Shown one piece after another: positions 15,547-24,430 of a stretch of 53,690 bases of DNA. This stretch comes from Streptomyces varsoviensis (lineage in GTDB: Bacteria > Actinomycetota > Actinomycetes > Streptomycetales > Streptomycetaceae): assembly GCF_000718635.1 (NCBI RefSeq), contig NZ_JOBF01000036.1:1-53690 (forward strand). Direction: 5' to 3'. Both the position numbers and the translations under genes were made by a program. The first letter of the stretch is position 1. Each line of letters opens with the position of its first letter. Below the pieces are notes generated by a model that was given only the letters and a program-made list of their open reading frames with translations, ran no database searches and was not told the DNA's origin.

Positions 15547-16371
15547 ATGACTGATAAAGCCACCACCCAGCCGGTTTCGGACCTCTACGACGTGTTCACC
15601 CACATGCTCCTGCGGTTCTGGAGTGAGAACCTGCACTACGGCTACTGGCTTTCCGACGACGATGACAGTTCCGTGGACGTAGCTACAGATCGGCTCACCG
15701 ACCTGCTCATCGAGCGTCTGGCGCTGCAGCCCGGCCAGCGGATGCTCGATGTCGGCTGCGGTATCGGCATGCCCGCGCTCCGTCTGGCCGGCACGGTCGA
15801 GGCGGACATCACCGGTGTCACGATCAACTCAGGACAGGCGCAGGAGGCCAACGCCCGCGCCGCGGCGGCGGGCCTTTCCCATCGCGTCCGGTTCGATCAC
15901 GCCGACGCGATGGCGCTGCCCTATCCGGACGACTCGTTCGACGCGGTCTGGGCGTTCGAATCGCTGATGCACATGGAGCGTTCCCAAGCGCTGGCGGAGA
16001 TGAAGCGTGTGCTGCGCCCCGGCGGCCGACTGGTCATCGCGGACACGTGCCAACACGAACCCACCAAGCCGGAGTACCAGGACGCACTCGACGACGCGCA
16101 GGCGAATTTCGCCATCGTCGACCTTCCCAGCATCGACGGCTACCGCGACCTGATCACCGGCGCGGGCCTGGAGTTGGACGAGCTGCTGGACGTCAGTGAG
16201 CACACCAAGCGAACGCTGGGACTCATGGCCGATGGCGCGCGAGAGCACCGTAGCGCCCTGGAGGAACAGTTCGGCGACGAGGCCCGCCAGTTGATCGAGG
16301 TCCTGGTGCACCCAGTGTCCCTGCAGCCGGAGTTCGGCTACCTCGTGGCCACGGCGCGCAAGGCGTCGTAG
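15547..16371 (+). CDS. SAM-dependent methyltransferase (small-molecule O/C-MT type)
   Basis: An intact 274-residue class I methyltransferase. The N-terminus carries LYDVFTHMLLRFWSENLHYG, typical of natural-product methyltransferases related to rifamycin 27-O-demethyl and RebM types. The SAM-binding motif is MLDVGCGIGMPAL near residue 66, followed by DAMALPYPDDSFD and RVLRPGGRLVIAD. ATG at 15547 is preceded by GAAGGA and lies 21 bp after the P450 remnant. The pair P450 plus methyltransferase resembles tailoring genes of a biosynthetic cluster, but no other pathway gene remains, so it may be an orphan. The natural substrate is unknown. Confidence 0.9.
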   Translation: MTDKATTQPVSDLYDVFTHMLLRFWSENLHYGYWLSDDDDSSVDVATDRLTDLLIERLALQPGQRMLDVGCGIGMPALRLAGTVEADITGVTINSGQAQEANARAAAAGLSHRVRFDHADAMALPYPDDSFDAVWAFESLMHMERSQALAEMKRVLRPGGRLVIADTCQHEPTKPEYQDALDDAQANFAIVDLPSIDGYRDLITGAGLELDELLDVSEHTKRTLGLMADGAREHRSALEEQFGDEARQLIEVLVHPVSLQPEFGYLVATARKAS

Positions 16372-16540
16372 CCACATCGCCACCGACAGGCGCCCCCGCC
16401 GACGCCGCCATGGCAACGACTCGGCGAGCCGACACGCTCACCGCGGACGTCAAGCCCCCCGATAGCGGCAAGCCGCCCGACGACGAATCGCCCGACGACG
16501 AACCGCAGGAGAACGGGCCGAGGTCGGGCGGCGAGCGAGC

Positions 16541-16858
16541 GACGAGCGGGCGACGCTCGCCGAGCCGTTGCGCCGGCAACGCCTCACGCTGGTGGCGAGG
16601 TGCGCGAGTCCCGACACGGAAGCCCTGGCACGGCGCGCCGCTGAGCCGTCGACGATGCCGCTGCTCGGACTGGTGAGCCACCTGGCCGAGATGGAGCGGC
16701 CGACGTTCCGGAGGATGACGACCGGGGTAGGCCGCGCCACAACCGTTCTGCCCCGAGCACGCCACATGGGTGCAGTTGCCCCGGGTCGGGCACCCCAAGG
16801 GGCGTATCGGGGTTCCCGGCGCGGCGTCCGGGCCGAGCGATCACCTGAAAATCGATAG
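16541..16858 (+). pseudogene. DUF664 (DinB-like) protein remnant
   Basis: The frame reads DERATLAEPLRRQRLTLVAR, then LARRAAEPSTMPLLGLVSHL and AEMERPTFRRM, which matches the N-terminal helices of DUF664/DinB-like proteins (usual pattern: PSTLSLLGLVRHLAEVER). After FRRM the sequence becomes Arg/Gly-rich and stops at 16858 without the remaining ~100 residues of the domain. No clear start or ribosome binding site was found. The domain family includes putative thiol-dependent metalloenzymes. I read this as a truncated, inactive copy. Confidence 0.5.
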
Positions 16859-17147
16859 GACCCCCAATTCGATCCAGCCCAGTCCTCCTCAGCCCTGCTC
16901 GAACGGGATTTGTGCTGCACGTGCAGCACATGCCGCGACTGGCGTCTGGAGGCTCCGCGAACCGCGGAGGCCGCGGCCTTCCTGCTGAGGCTATGCCTGT
17001 CGTCGGGCGGCCCGCTCGTGGCGTCTCGTCGCCTTCTGGGTGGAAGTAGGTCGGCTCGGATTAGCGAGAAGTGGTCACGGTAAGTGACTGAAGTGGGTCG
17101 GTTCTCGGCAACAACGGGAGGGACCTGTCTGACGAAACCAACTTGCC
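16859..17147. other. Non-coding region with a perfect 20-bp palindrome
   Basis: TGTGCTGCACGTGCAGCACA at 16911-16930 is a perfect 20-bp palindrome with a CACGTG core. It resembles the palindromes at 14725 (GCGCGC core) and 25323 (CACGTG core). The rest of the stretch shows no gene. Confidence 0.55.
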
Positions 17148-17777
17148 CTACTTGAACGCGTTAGGGATCTTCCGGCAGCGTGGGACGGCGCCCTCGTCTC
17201 CGCCCTCACACCGATCACCCGTGAGACCGTTGTCGAGGACGATCTCGACGGCCTTGACGGCCTTGATGTTCTTCCGGTGCTCCTCGGGCATCAGCGCCGA
17301 CCACTCGTAGGCGGAGCCGTAGTGGAAACCCGCTATGTCGGCCATTTCCATGTTCGCCTTCGTGGCACCGGAAGGAAGAGAAGTGGCCACTTTCAGCACG
17401 CCGCCCTCGAACGTAAACGACTTGGTGTATTTGCGGGGGTCGTAGGCGGCGGGTTGGCCCAGGGCGGCGACTTCGCCGGGGGCCTCGTCACACGCGGTCC
17501 CCTGGTCCATTGAGCAGGTTTCCTTGTCGAACGCCTTCATGGACGCGATGATCTTCTCGGGATCAGCCACCCGTTTCGGCTTGGGCGGCTTCTTGTCCTG
17601 GGCCTTGGCCCCCGCTTCCGGGGAATGTGACGAAGATTCGGCGGGCTCGACAGCTTCCTTTGTCTTCTCGTCGGAGTCGGCACACGCCGTCAGAGACACG
17701 GAGAGTACGGCGGCGGCGAGAGACGCCACAACGGCCTTGCCAGCGAAACGCAACCTTGCTCCCCCACGAGGCGACAT
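17148..17777 (-). CDS. Lipoprotein, function unknown
   Basis: A 209-residue protein with a basic N-terminus, a hydrophobic helix and lipobox LTAC (Cys near residue 32), followed by a charged Pro/Lys linker and a domain of about 140 residues with four Cys (KETCSMDQGTACDE; GDRCEGGDEGAVPRCRK) that could form two disulfides. ATG at 17777 has only a weak upstream site. A strong AAAGGAG with an ATG at 17803 lies 26 bp upstream but out of frame, which hints at a small indel in the G/C runs between them or at an overlapping leader frame. No known family recognised. Confidence 0.78.
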   Translation of the reverse strand: MSPRGGARLRFAGKAVVASLAAAVLSVSLTACADSDEKTKEAVEPAESSSHSPEAGAKAQDKKPPKPKRVADPEKIIASMKAFDKETCSMDQGTACDEAPGEVAALGQPAAYDPRKYTKSFTFEGGVLKVATSLPSGATKANMEMADIAGFHYGSAYEWSALMPEEHRKNIKAVKAVEIVLDNGLTGDRCEGGDEGAVPRCRKIPNAFK

Positions 17778-18165
17778 CGGGGCCGGGGCCCCGAGAACGG
17801 CATTACGTTACTCCTTTGTGGATCAAGCCTCGGGGCTGGCCGGTACAACCGGACGGCCCGCCTCGTGAAAGCGCGAGGTGAGGAGGGGGGAGGCACGTCG
17901 GCGGCACGGGCGTGCACTGCCGTGGGCCGTGTGTCGGGTGTGTCGGCAGGTACCGGCTTGGTTGGTAGTGCCACTGGACCACTCGAAAGGCGGGTTTGCC
18001 CATCGGCGGGTCGGGCGGGGGCTGATGGGCCCCAGCATGGGAGCAGCGCACCACCGGTGGTCCGGTGCCTCGGTGGTGCGGGCTATGTGCAGCCGGCCGG
18101 GGCCAGGTGGCCGGCAGCGAGGACCCGCGAAGGGCTGCGGGTGGGCGAACGGTGGAGGGACAACG
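17778..18165. other. Intergenic region between lipoprotein and propeller-lectin gene
   Basis: About 390 bp separate two divergent genes. The long + strand frame continuing upstream of 18166 lacks a ribosome binding site and has biased composition, so I see no gene. The right end carries GGAGGGAC for the following gene. The left end carries AAAGGAG on the minus strand at about 17810-17816. Confidence 0.5.
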
Positions 18166-19695
18166 ATGAGTACTGCCGTCGAGACAGGCACGGGTGGCGA
18201 GGGCCTTCCGGCCCCTTCGATCAGCACGGTCGCGGGGACCGGGGAGGCGGGCTTCAGCGGGGACGAGGGGTTTGCCCTGTCGGCTCGGTTGAATCATCCG
18301 TACGGGGTGGCGGTGGACAGGGCGGGCACCCTGTACCTGTCCGAATTCAGCAACCACCGGATCCGCAAGGTCGCGTCCGACGGCAAGGTCGGTACGTACG
18401 CGGGGACGGGAGGGGCGGGCGGCGGGGGTGACGGCGGGCCTGCTGTCTCGGCCGAGCTCAACTGCCCTCGTGAGGTGGCGCTGGGTCCTTCCGGGGCCCT
18501 CTACATCGCCGACGCAGGCAACCACCGGGTCCGGAAAGTCGCGGCCGACGGGACCATCAGCACCTTCGCGGGCACTGGCGCGGCAGGCTTCAGTGGTGAC
18601 GGCGGCCGCGCCACCGCCGCCCAGTTGGACCGTCCGTACGGGGTCGCGTTGGACAGCGTCGGTGCGGTCTACATCGCTGAGTACAACAGCCACCGGGTGC
18701 GGAAGGTGGCGGTGGATGGAACGATCAGCACGATCGCCGGCACGGGCGTCCCGGGCTTCGCCGGTGACGGCGGTCCGGCCGTTTCGGCCCAGCTCAACCA
18801 TCCGTACGCGGTGGCGGTGGACAGCGAAGGCGTCGTCTACATCGCCGATGCCGATAATCACCGGGTCCGGAGGGTCGTGGCCGACGGGACGATCAGTACG
18901 GTCGCCGGTACGGGCGCTGCGGGCTTCGGCGGTGACGACGGCCCGGCCGCCTCGGCCGAGTTGAACACCCCCGTGGCGGTGGCCGTGGACGGTTCCGGCG
19001 GCCTCTACGTCTCGGACCAGTACAACCACCGGGTCCGGAGGGTGGTGGCCGACGGGACGATCAGTACGGTCGCCGGTACGGGCGCTGCGGGCTTCGGCGG
19101 TGATGACGGCCCGGCCGCCTCGGCCCAGTTGAACAATCCGTTCGGACTGGCTGTTGACCGAGCCGGCGGCCTTTACATCGCCGACCACGTCAACGACCGG
19201 GTCAGGAGGATCGAGCCGTCGAAGGTGGTCGTGCTGCCCGTTTCGGGCACGGTGGTCTCCTGGGCCAACGTCCGCAGTCGGCTGCGCATGGCGGTGCAGC
19301 GCGAGTCCTTGAGGGACGGAGCCGAGGTCCACCAGTCGCTCGCCTCCTCCAGGAGCAGCCAGCGGTGGCGGCTGGTCTCGGCGGGCCAGGACGAGGGCGA
19401 GGCTCTGTACCGCTTCGAGAATGTGCGCAGCGGCAAGGTCCTGGAGGTGCTCGAAGCCCAGCAGATGGCGGGTGCGGTGGTCGCGCAGCGCGCCTACGAA
19501 GGCGACGACGCGCATCACCAGCACTGGCGGCTGATCCCGGTGGACTCGGCGACGGACGGCCCGCAGGTGTTCGAGATCGCGAATAGGCACAGCGGTCTGC
19601 TGCTGCGGGTCGACACCAATGCCCGGGCGGCGATCAAGCAGCACGAGGCGGAGGGCGACCACCGGGAACGGCAGTGGCAATTGCTCCCCGTGTGA
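18166..19695 (+). CDS. NHL beta-propeller with C-terminal ricin-type trefoil, leaderless
   Basis: A 509-residue protein. Residues 18-350 hold six repeats of about 56 residues with the pattern ISTVAGTGAAGFGGDDGP...LNxPxxVAVD...GxLYIADxxNHRVRRV, which should fold as a six-bladed NHL propeller. Residues 355-509 contain a ricin-type beta-trefoil with QxW-like marks SSQRWRLVSA, HHQHWRLIPV and ERQWQLLPV. No signal peptide or membrane helix is present. ATG at 18166 has GGAGGGAC at good spacing. Propellers bind proteins or sugars and the trefoil binds glycans, so it is likely a recognition protein. It converges on the acidic-protein gene over a strong hairpin. Confidence 0.88.
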   Translation: MSTAVETGTGGEGLPAPSISTVAGTGEAGFSGDEGFALSARLNHPYGVAVDRAGTLYLSEFSNHRIRKVASDGKVGTYAGTGGAGGGGDGGPAVSAELNCPREVALGPSGALYIADAGNHRVRKVAADGTISTFAGTGAAGFSGDGGRATAAQLDRPYGVALDSVGAVYIAEYNSHRVRKVAVDGTISTIAGTGVPGFAGDGGPAVSAQLNHPYAVAVDSEGVVYIADADNHRVRRVVADGTISTVAGTGAAGFGGDDGPAASAELNTPVAVAVDGSGGLYVSDQYNHRVRRVVADGTISTVAGTGAAGFGGDDGPAASAQLNNPFGLAVDRAGGLYIADHVNDRVRRIEPSKVVVLPVSGTVVSWANVRSRLRMAVQRESLRDGAEVHQSLASSRSSQRWRLVSAGQDEGEALYRFENVRSGKVLEVLEAQQMAGAVVAQRAYEGDDAHHQHWRLIPVDSATDGPQVFEIANRHSGLLLRVDTNARAAIKQHEAEGDHRERQWQLLPV

Positions 19696-19721
19696 CGCAT
19701 GCGGTGCGTGTGATGCACGGG

Positions 19722-19749
19722 AGGGGCAGGGTGTCTTGACCCTGCCCCT
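19722..19749. terminator. Bidirectional hairpin terminator between convergent genes
   Basis: A perfect 11-bp stem, AGGGGCAGGGT at 19722-19732 and ACCCTGCCCCT at 19739-19749, has loop GTCTTG. It sits between the convergent propeller-lectin gene and the 161-residue protein gene. Confidence 0.8.
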
Positions 19750-19763
19750 GGCCGGCCCGTTGC

Positions 19764-20249
19764 TTACGGGGCGCCCGAGTCCTCGTCGGTTGGTTCGGTG
19801 GCCTTCGGTGACTGCGGAGTCTTGGGGGCTTTGGTGTAGTCGCTCTTCTTCGGCCTGTTCTTCAGGTCCTCGTCCTTCTGGAGGTCACTGTGCTCCGTCA
19901 CCGTCGCACTCGCCTCCTGCATGCCGGCGGAGGCCGACTTGGCCACTGCGCCGGGATCCTGGGCGTACTGGGCCTGCGCGTCCGCGGACGCCTGGGTGCT
20001 CTCGATGAAGGAGCCGAGGAGACCCAGGAGGACCCGCGCCTCGGGCGACTGCTCCTGCACGATCTTCGCGCGGGAGGAGGCACCGTGGATCGCGTTGTTG
20101 AACAGCATGGTGCTGGTGTCGTCGTACGTCCCGTCGTCGGCATCCTCGAAGTCGACGTCCTCGCCGGGCTGGGGCCTCGTGCGGTCGGTGGACACGGAGA
20201 AGATCCCCGCGCCCTGACCCGCGGTACGGAAGATGTTATCGAACACCAT
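19764..20249 (-). CDS. Acidic 161-residue protein, function unknown
   Basis: ATG at 20249 has AGAGGAG at normal spacing. The N-terminus (MVFDNIFRTAGQGAGIFSVS) is followed by an Asp-rich stretch, an Ala/Gln helical middle (about 75-115) and a Lys/Pro/Asp-rich tail. There is no signal peptide, Cys or known domain. The gene lies 42 bp downstream of the aerolysin-like gene on the same strand, so the two are probably co-transcribed. It could be a chaperone, inhibitor or immunity partner of the pore-forming candidate, but this is inference from position only. Confidence 0.72.
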   Translation of the reverse strand: MVFDNIFRTAGQGAGIFSVSTDRTRPQPGEDVDFEDADDGTYDDTSTMLFNNAIHGASSRAKIVQEQSPEARVLLGLLGSFIESTQASADAQAQYAQDPGAVAKSASAGMQEASATVTEHSDLQKDEDLKNRPKKSDYTKAPKTPQSPKATEPTDEDSGAP

Positions 20250-20291
20250 GGTCGTCTCCTCTGCTCGTCATCACGGCGCGGTGCCGCTCGG

Positions 20292-21386
20292 TCAGGGCTG
20301 CTTGTGCAGCGTCTGCTGGCTGAGGGCCAGGCTCTCGCCGTCGAGCATCGTGTGGTGGACTTCGAGGGCCGAGACGACCTCGGCCAGCCCCTGCATGCGA
20401 AAGCCGCCCGGTGCCAGCTCGATGTCGCCGATGTCGCGGGCGACCAGCGGTTGGATGCCGGGGTAGTTCCCGGGCTGCGGAGGGGACAGCTCCGGCGCCG
20501 GGACGTCGTACTGCACCGCGATCAGCCCGGAGAAGGTCACCGGGATCTCGTAGACGTACTGCTTGCGGGTGCGCCGCTGCGTGACGAGGGTCTCCACCCG
20601 GGAGTTCGGCGGGACCTTGCCGGAGATCTGCGACTTCGAGGCCCAACTGGTGGTCAGGGAGCCGCCCACAGTAGCCGCGATTCCCAGGGCGAGTTGGGCG
20701 TTGAGGGACGCGTTGCCGGTCGCGCTGCCCGTGGTGGTGAACCCCACTGAGTTCGTCACCGTGTTCGACGAGGAGTTCGACGCGGAGTTCCGTGTGGACG
20801 TCTCGGTGGCGTGAGCGGTGTCCGTGCCCTGGCTGTCCTTGCTGTTCTTCTTGGTCGTGGTGTCGGTGTTCCGGTTCGCCGTCTCGTTCTGGGACTGCGA
20901 CTGGAGCTGCGACTGAAGGTCCATGCGGAGCTGGTTTTGCAACTGGAGTTGGAGTGACGCGCCGACGCTGCCGCCGAAGGTGAGTTTGGCGTCCCCGTGA
21001 AGTGACCATGTGACCCCATTCGACACGGTGAAGTCGACCGAGTCGGTGAAGTTCATTTCGGTCTGGCTGCGATTGACGTAAGTCCGTGAGGAGAAGGTGT
21101 CGGGCGGTGGCTGGCCGATGTTGCCCCGTACCTCGATCAGTGGCTCCCCGAGATTCATGTAGGCGAACCACCCCCTCTGGGACGCGGTGCCGGAAAAAGT
21201 ACCGAAGCTCGACTTGTTCACGGAGAACCCGACGGGTTTGTGCTGCACGCCGTAGTCGTCGACATAGACCAGGTTGGGGTGGTCCAGGATGGCCTGCCAG
21301 TTCTGCTCGATGTTGAGTTCCCGCAGGTTCTTCTTGGTCAGCGGCTGGCGCTTGGCCTGCTCCAGGCTATACGCGTTGGAAGGCAT
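20292..21386 (-). CDS. Aerolysin/ETX-MTX2-like beta-pore-forming protein candidate
   Basis: A 364-residue protein without a signal peptide. Residues 112-160 (TDSVDFTVSNGVTWSL, then FGGSVGASL) and 205-250 (NTVTNSVGFTTTGSATG, then GIAATVGGSL) give two alternating beta stretches flanking a Ser/Thr/Asn/Gln-rich hydrophilic stretch at 155-210. It then reads KVPPNSRVETLV and KQYVYEIPVTFSGLIAV. The VPPNS turn followed by an outward strand pair is characteristic of the ETX/MTX2 branch of aerolysin-like toxins. The Ser/Thr-rich stretch would be the membrane hairpin. ATG 21386 has GAGGAC. Family assignment is by pattern only. Divergent to the trefoil operon. Confidence 0.68.
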   Translation of the reverse strand: MPSNAYSLEQAKRQPLTKKNLRELNIEQNWQAILDHPNLVYVDDYGVQHKPVGFSVNKSSFGTFSGTASQRGWFAYMNLGEPLIEVRGNIGQPPPDTFSSRTYVNRSQTEMNFTDSVDFTVSNGVTWSLHGDAKLTFGGSVGASLQLQLQNQLRMDLQSQLQSQSQNETANRNTDTTTKKNSKDSQGTDTAHATETSTRNSASNSSSNTVTNSVGFTTTGSATGNASLNAQLALGIAATVGGSLTTSWASKSQISGKVPPNSRVETLVTQRRTRKQYVYEIPVTFSGLIAVQYDVPAPELSPPQPGNYPGIQPLVARDIGDIELAPGGFRMQGLAEVVSALEVHHTMLDGESLALSQQTLHKQP

Positions 21387-21677
21387 GTATCCGTCCTCAA
21401 CTAAATCCCGACCGTACCAGGCTCAGTGAATTGCAAACAGAAGTGCGCACCATTTCCAGCAGTCGAAATTACCACCGCTACCATCGGCCTGGAAGCCCCT
21501 CCCGTGCATCGCACTCAATCGAGTGATATAGGCCCAGCGGCCGCACTTAACTTCATGGATGGCTTTTCATCGGGCCTGCCCCTGGGTAGCTTTGGCTCAC
21601 TCCTTGGCGTGAGCGGCGTATTTGATTCGGACGCCAAAAAATTACCCTTCGCATGCGAAACAGGTGAGGTATCCGCC
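21387..21677. promoter_or_regulatory. Divergent promoter region of the pore/lectin locus
   Basis: This 291-bp intergenic region is AT-richer than its surroundings and serves both the aerolysin-like operon (minus) and the trefoil/propeller operon (plus). It contains a dyad CACTCAATCGAGTG at 21512-21525, followed by an AT stretch GATATAGG, and a perfect 12-bp palindrome TTCGCATGCGAA at about 21649-21660 close to the + strand start. These are candidate operators. The + strand frame running through it has no ribosome binding site. Confidence 0.55.
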
Positions 21678-22397
21678 ATGTACACCCAAGAACGCACGAC
21701 GATGTCCAACCTGGTGGTCGGCGGCCCGGTGGCGGTGAACAGCTACGACAACGCAATCGTGGCGGCGCTGGTCGAGAACCGGCCGGTCATGCTCGTCCAC
21801 GCCTTCAACGGCGGCTATCTGCGGCCCGCCGCGCTGAGCGAGGAGAGCCACGATGAGGGCGTCAAACTGGCCACTGCGCTGGACCCGGACACCAAGGAGG
21901 CCCAGGGCCACCTCTGGTACGTCACTCCAGCCGGCTTCTTCGGACAGCGCCCGCTGTACGTGCTGGAGAGCGCCTCGGGCCAGGTCTCGCCCCAGCCCGC
22001 CGGCGCGGGTGAGACCGACGCCGGCCGCGGCGACGACGGTGCGCCCAAGCCGCAGCGCAGGCGCATCACCGTCCACCAGGAGGCGCCGAAGAGCACGGCC
22101 GACGCCGTCCAGGTGGGCCTGCCCGACAAGGTCGGCGACAAGTGGCGGGGGAAGAACGGCGCGCCCGAGGACACCCAGCTCTGGGTCGTCACCGTGACAC
22201 CGTGGGGCGGGATCACGTTCGTGCCGATCACCCACCCCGACGCCATCCTCGGCTTCAAGGACCACGCGGTGACGGCCGACAGCGAGGTGCGCCTCACCTA
22301 CAACTGGGGCGGGGACTTCACCGGGACGGTCATCAACACGTTCTACCCGCGGCTGCCCAACGAGTGGAACGTCCCGTACCACCACGTCTTCACGTGA
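21678..22397 (+). CDS. Trefoil-like protein, leaderless
   Basis: The 239-residue protein starts at ATG 21678 with GGTGAGGT upstream. It shows lectin-like sugar-binding-trefoil features: NSYDNAIVAALVENRPVMLV, HLWYVTPAGFFGQRPLYVLE and TQLWVVTVTPWGGITFVPI, where the LW/QLW positions resemble the QxW motif. A charged Pro/Arg insert (about 115-145) interrupts it. It has no signal peptide. It is the first gene of a + strand set with the ricin/FG-GAP protein 66 bp downstream. The family could not be named with confidence. Confidence 0.75.
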   Translation: MYTQERTTMSNLVVGGPVAVNSYDNAIVAALVENRPVMLVHAFNGGYLRPAALSEESHDEGVKLATALDPDTKEAQGHLWYVTPAGFFGQRPLYVLESASGQVSPQPAGAGETDAGRGDDGAPKPQRRRITVHQEAPKSTADAVQVGLPDKVGDKWRGKNGAPEDTQLWVVTVTPWGGITFVPITHPDAILGFKDHAVTADSEVRLTYNWGGDFTGTVINTFYPRLPNEWNVPYHHVFT

Positions 22398-22463
22398 TCC
22401 GCGGCCACCCCGCACCACACCCGTCCCGCACCGACGACCGTACCGCCCGGAAGGGGCAGCACG

Positions 22464-24293
22464 ATGCCCGTACCCATGGAAGAACTGAAGCTGGAGATCG
22501 TCAACGCCGCCACGGGGAAGACCCTCGGCGTCGAGACCACGCCGGGCGCGGAGGGGGCCCTCGTCGTCCGCGACTTCCCCGATGACGGGCCGAGCCCGGA
22601 GCAGTGGCAGCTCAGCCCCGTGCCGACCACACAGGACGAGCAGACGTACGTGATCCGTAACGTGGTTGGCGGCAAGGTGCTCGACGACCCCGCCACCGGG
22701 GATCGCGGCGTCCGGCAGCGGGACGCCGCCGCCGGCCGGGAGAGCCAGCAGTGGCACGTCGTCCCCGTCGAGGGCGAAGCCGACCTCTACTTCATCGAGG
22801 GCGCGACCGACCGAGCCGTCCTCGACCTCGCCGACCCCGGCGAGGAGGACACCCGGGCCGTGCTGCGCGAGTACGACGACAGCGCGGAGAGCCAACGGTG
22901 GCGGTTCGTTCCAGCGGAGCCCGAGCGGCTCAGCGACCTCGTGCTGCGCTGGGGGGCGTTGAGCCACTGGAACGGCCGCCGGTCCTGGCGGCTGGTCCGC
23001 TCGCCCGCGCTGCGGCCGGCCCCCGACGCGACGCCCTCCTACAGCGACATGCTGCTGGTCATCGATCAGTTCGGAAGCGACCAGGACGCCGGCGGCTGGA
23101 AGAGCGAGAGCGCCACCCGCCCTGCCGGCGGGCAGCCGGGCGGGTGGGCCGGGCTCGGTGCGCGGTTTCTCGCCGACACCACGGGAACGGGACGACAGGA
23201 CATCATCGCACTGGCGCCCGCGAAGGGGGCCGTGACGGCAACCTGCAGGGGCGACGGGACCTTCGACGACGAACGCACCTTGCACCAGCCCGACCCGTCC
23301 GCGGACCCTGCGGACCTGTGGACCCTCGCGGACACGACCGGTGACGGCACACCTCACCTCGTCGTACTGGCCGCCGACGGTGTCCGCGTGTCCACCCCGG
23401 ACGAGGACAAGACATTCACCCCCGCAGGCGGCGAGCCGGTACTGAAGGCGTTCGGACACGGCGAGCAGGCCGGCGGATGGCTGGCCGACAAGCATCCCCG
23501 CTTCCTGACCGACACCACCGGCGACGGCCGCTCCGACCTCGTCGGCTGTCACGACGACGGCGTCTGGATCTCCCTCCAGGACGAGGAGGGGAAGTTCGCA
23601 CCGGTCGCCGACGAGCCCGTTCTCCGGGCGTTCGGCCATGGAGAGGAGGCGGGGGGCTGGCGGGTCGACAAGCATCCCCGCTTCCTCGCCGACACCACCG
23701 GCAACGGCCGCACAGACCTCGTCGGCTGCCATGACGACGGCGTCTGGGTGTCGCTCCACAACGAGGACGGAACGTTCGCCGAACCCCTGTACGTCCTCGA
23801 CAGTTTCGGGGCCGATCAAGGGTGGACCTCGGTCGAGGAACACCCCCGCTTCCTCATCCGGAGCACCAGCGACGGAGCGACGGACCTCGTCGGGTTCGGC
23901 CCTCAGGGCGTCGTCATCTCCCGCGGACGCGGTGACGGCACGTTCGAGCCCGCCGAGCTCGTCCTGAACGACTTCGGGGCCCGCCAGGGCTGGACGGGCA
24001 AGAAGCACCTCCGCATCCTCGCCGACGTCACCGGCGACGGCACCCCCGACATCGTCGGCTTCGGCGACGAGGGGGTCTGGGTGTCCCACAATCGCGGCGA
24101 AGGCCGTTTCGACCAGGCCCAGTTGGTCTGCCGTGGCTTCGGGTACGGCGACGACGCCGGCGCCTGGCGCATCGACCGCCACCCCCGCTTCCTCGCCGAC
24201 GTGACCGGAGACGGCCGCCTCGACATCGTCGGCTTCGGCGGACCGGGCGTGTACGTGGCCCGGAACCTCTACCGCCGCTTCCGCACCCGGTAG
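22464..24293 (+). CDS. Ricin-type trefoil with FG-GAP/VCBS propeller, leaderless
   Basis: A 609-residue protein. Residues 8-155 form a ricin-like trefoil with three QxW-type marks (EQWQLSPV, SQQWHVVPV, SQRWRFVPA). Residues 220-600 carry about seven FG-GAP/VCBS repeats with the Ca-binding-like core FLADTTGDGRxDLVG followed by GVWVSL, which should make an integrin-like seven-bladed propeller. No signal peptide is present, which is unusual because FG-GAP/lectin proteins are normally secreted. ATG 22464 has GGAAGGGG. It mirrors the NHL-trefoil protein of this locus with the two modules in the opposite order. Confidence 0.88.
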   Translation: MPVPMEELKLEIVNAATGKTLGVETTPGAEGALVVRDFPDDGPSPEQWQLSPVPTTQDEQTYVIRNVVGGKVLDDPATGDRGVRQRDAAAGRESQQWHVVPVEGEADLYFIEGATDRAVLDLADPGEEDTRAVLREYDDSAESQRWRFVPAEPERLSDLVLRWGALSHWNGRRSWRLVRSPALRPAPDATPSYSDMLLVIDQFGSDQDAGGWKSESATRPAGGQPGGWAGLGARFLADTTGTGRQDIIALAPAKGAVTATCRGDGTFDDERTLHQPDPSADPADLWTLADTTGDGTPHLVVLAADGVRVSTPDEDKTFTPAGGEPVLKAFGHGEQAGGWLADKHPRFLTDTTGDGRSDLVGCHDDGVWISLQDEEGKFAPVADEPVLRAFGHGEEAGGWRVDKHPRFLADTTGNGRTDLVGCHDDGVWVSLHNEDGTFAEPLYVLDSFGADQGWTSVEEHPRFLIRSTSDGATDLVGFGPQGVVISRGRGDGTFEPAELVLNDFGARQGWTGKKHLRILADVTGDGTPDIVGFGDEGVWVSHNRGEGRFDQAQLVCRGFGYGDDAGAWRIDRHPRFLADVTGDGRLDIVGFGGPGVYVARNLYRRFRTR

Positions 24294-24430
24294 CCAGCGA
24301 AGGCCGCGGACGCGGCGGCGGAAAGGCCCCTGCCATCTGGTCGGACGCCCGGCACAGACCCCTCTCCACACGAGGACGCGCCGCTCCCCGCCGGAACGGC
24401 CGATACCAACAAAGGAATGAGCAACGAGCT

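Noticed and set aside
14983..16371. Complete biosynthetic gene cluster
   Set aside because: Only a broken P450 and one methyltransferase remain; no polyketide, peptide or terpene core enzyme is present in the window.
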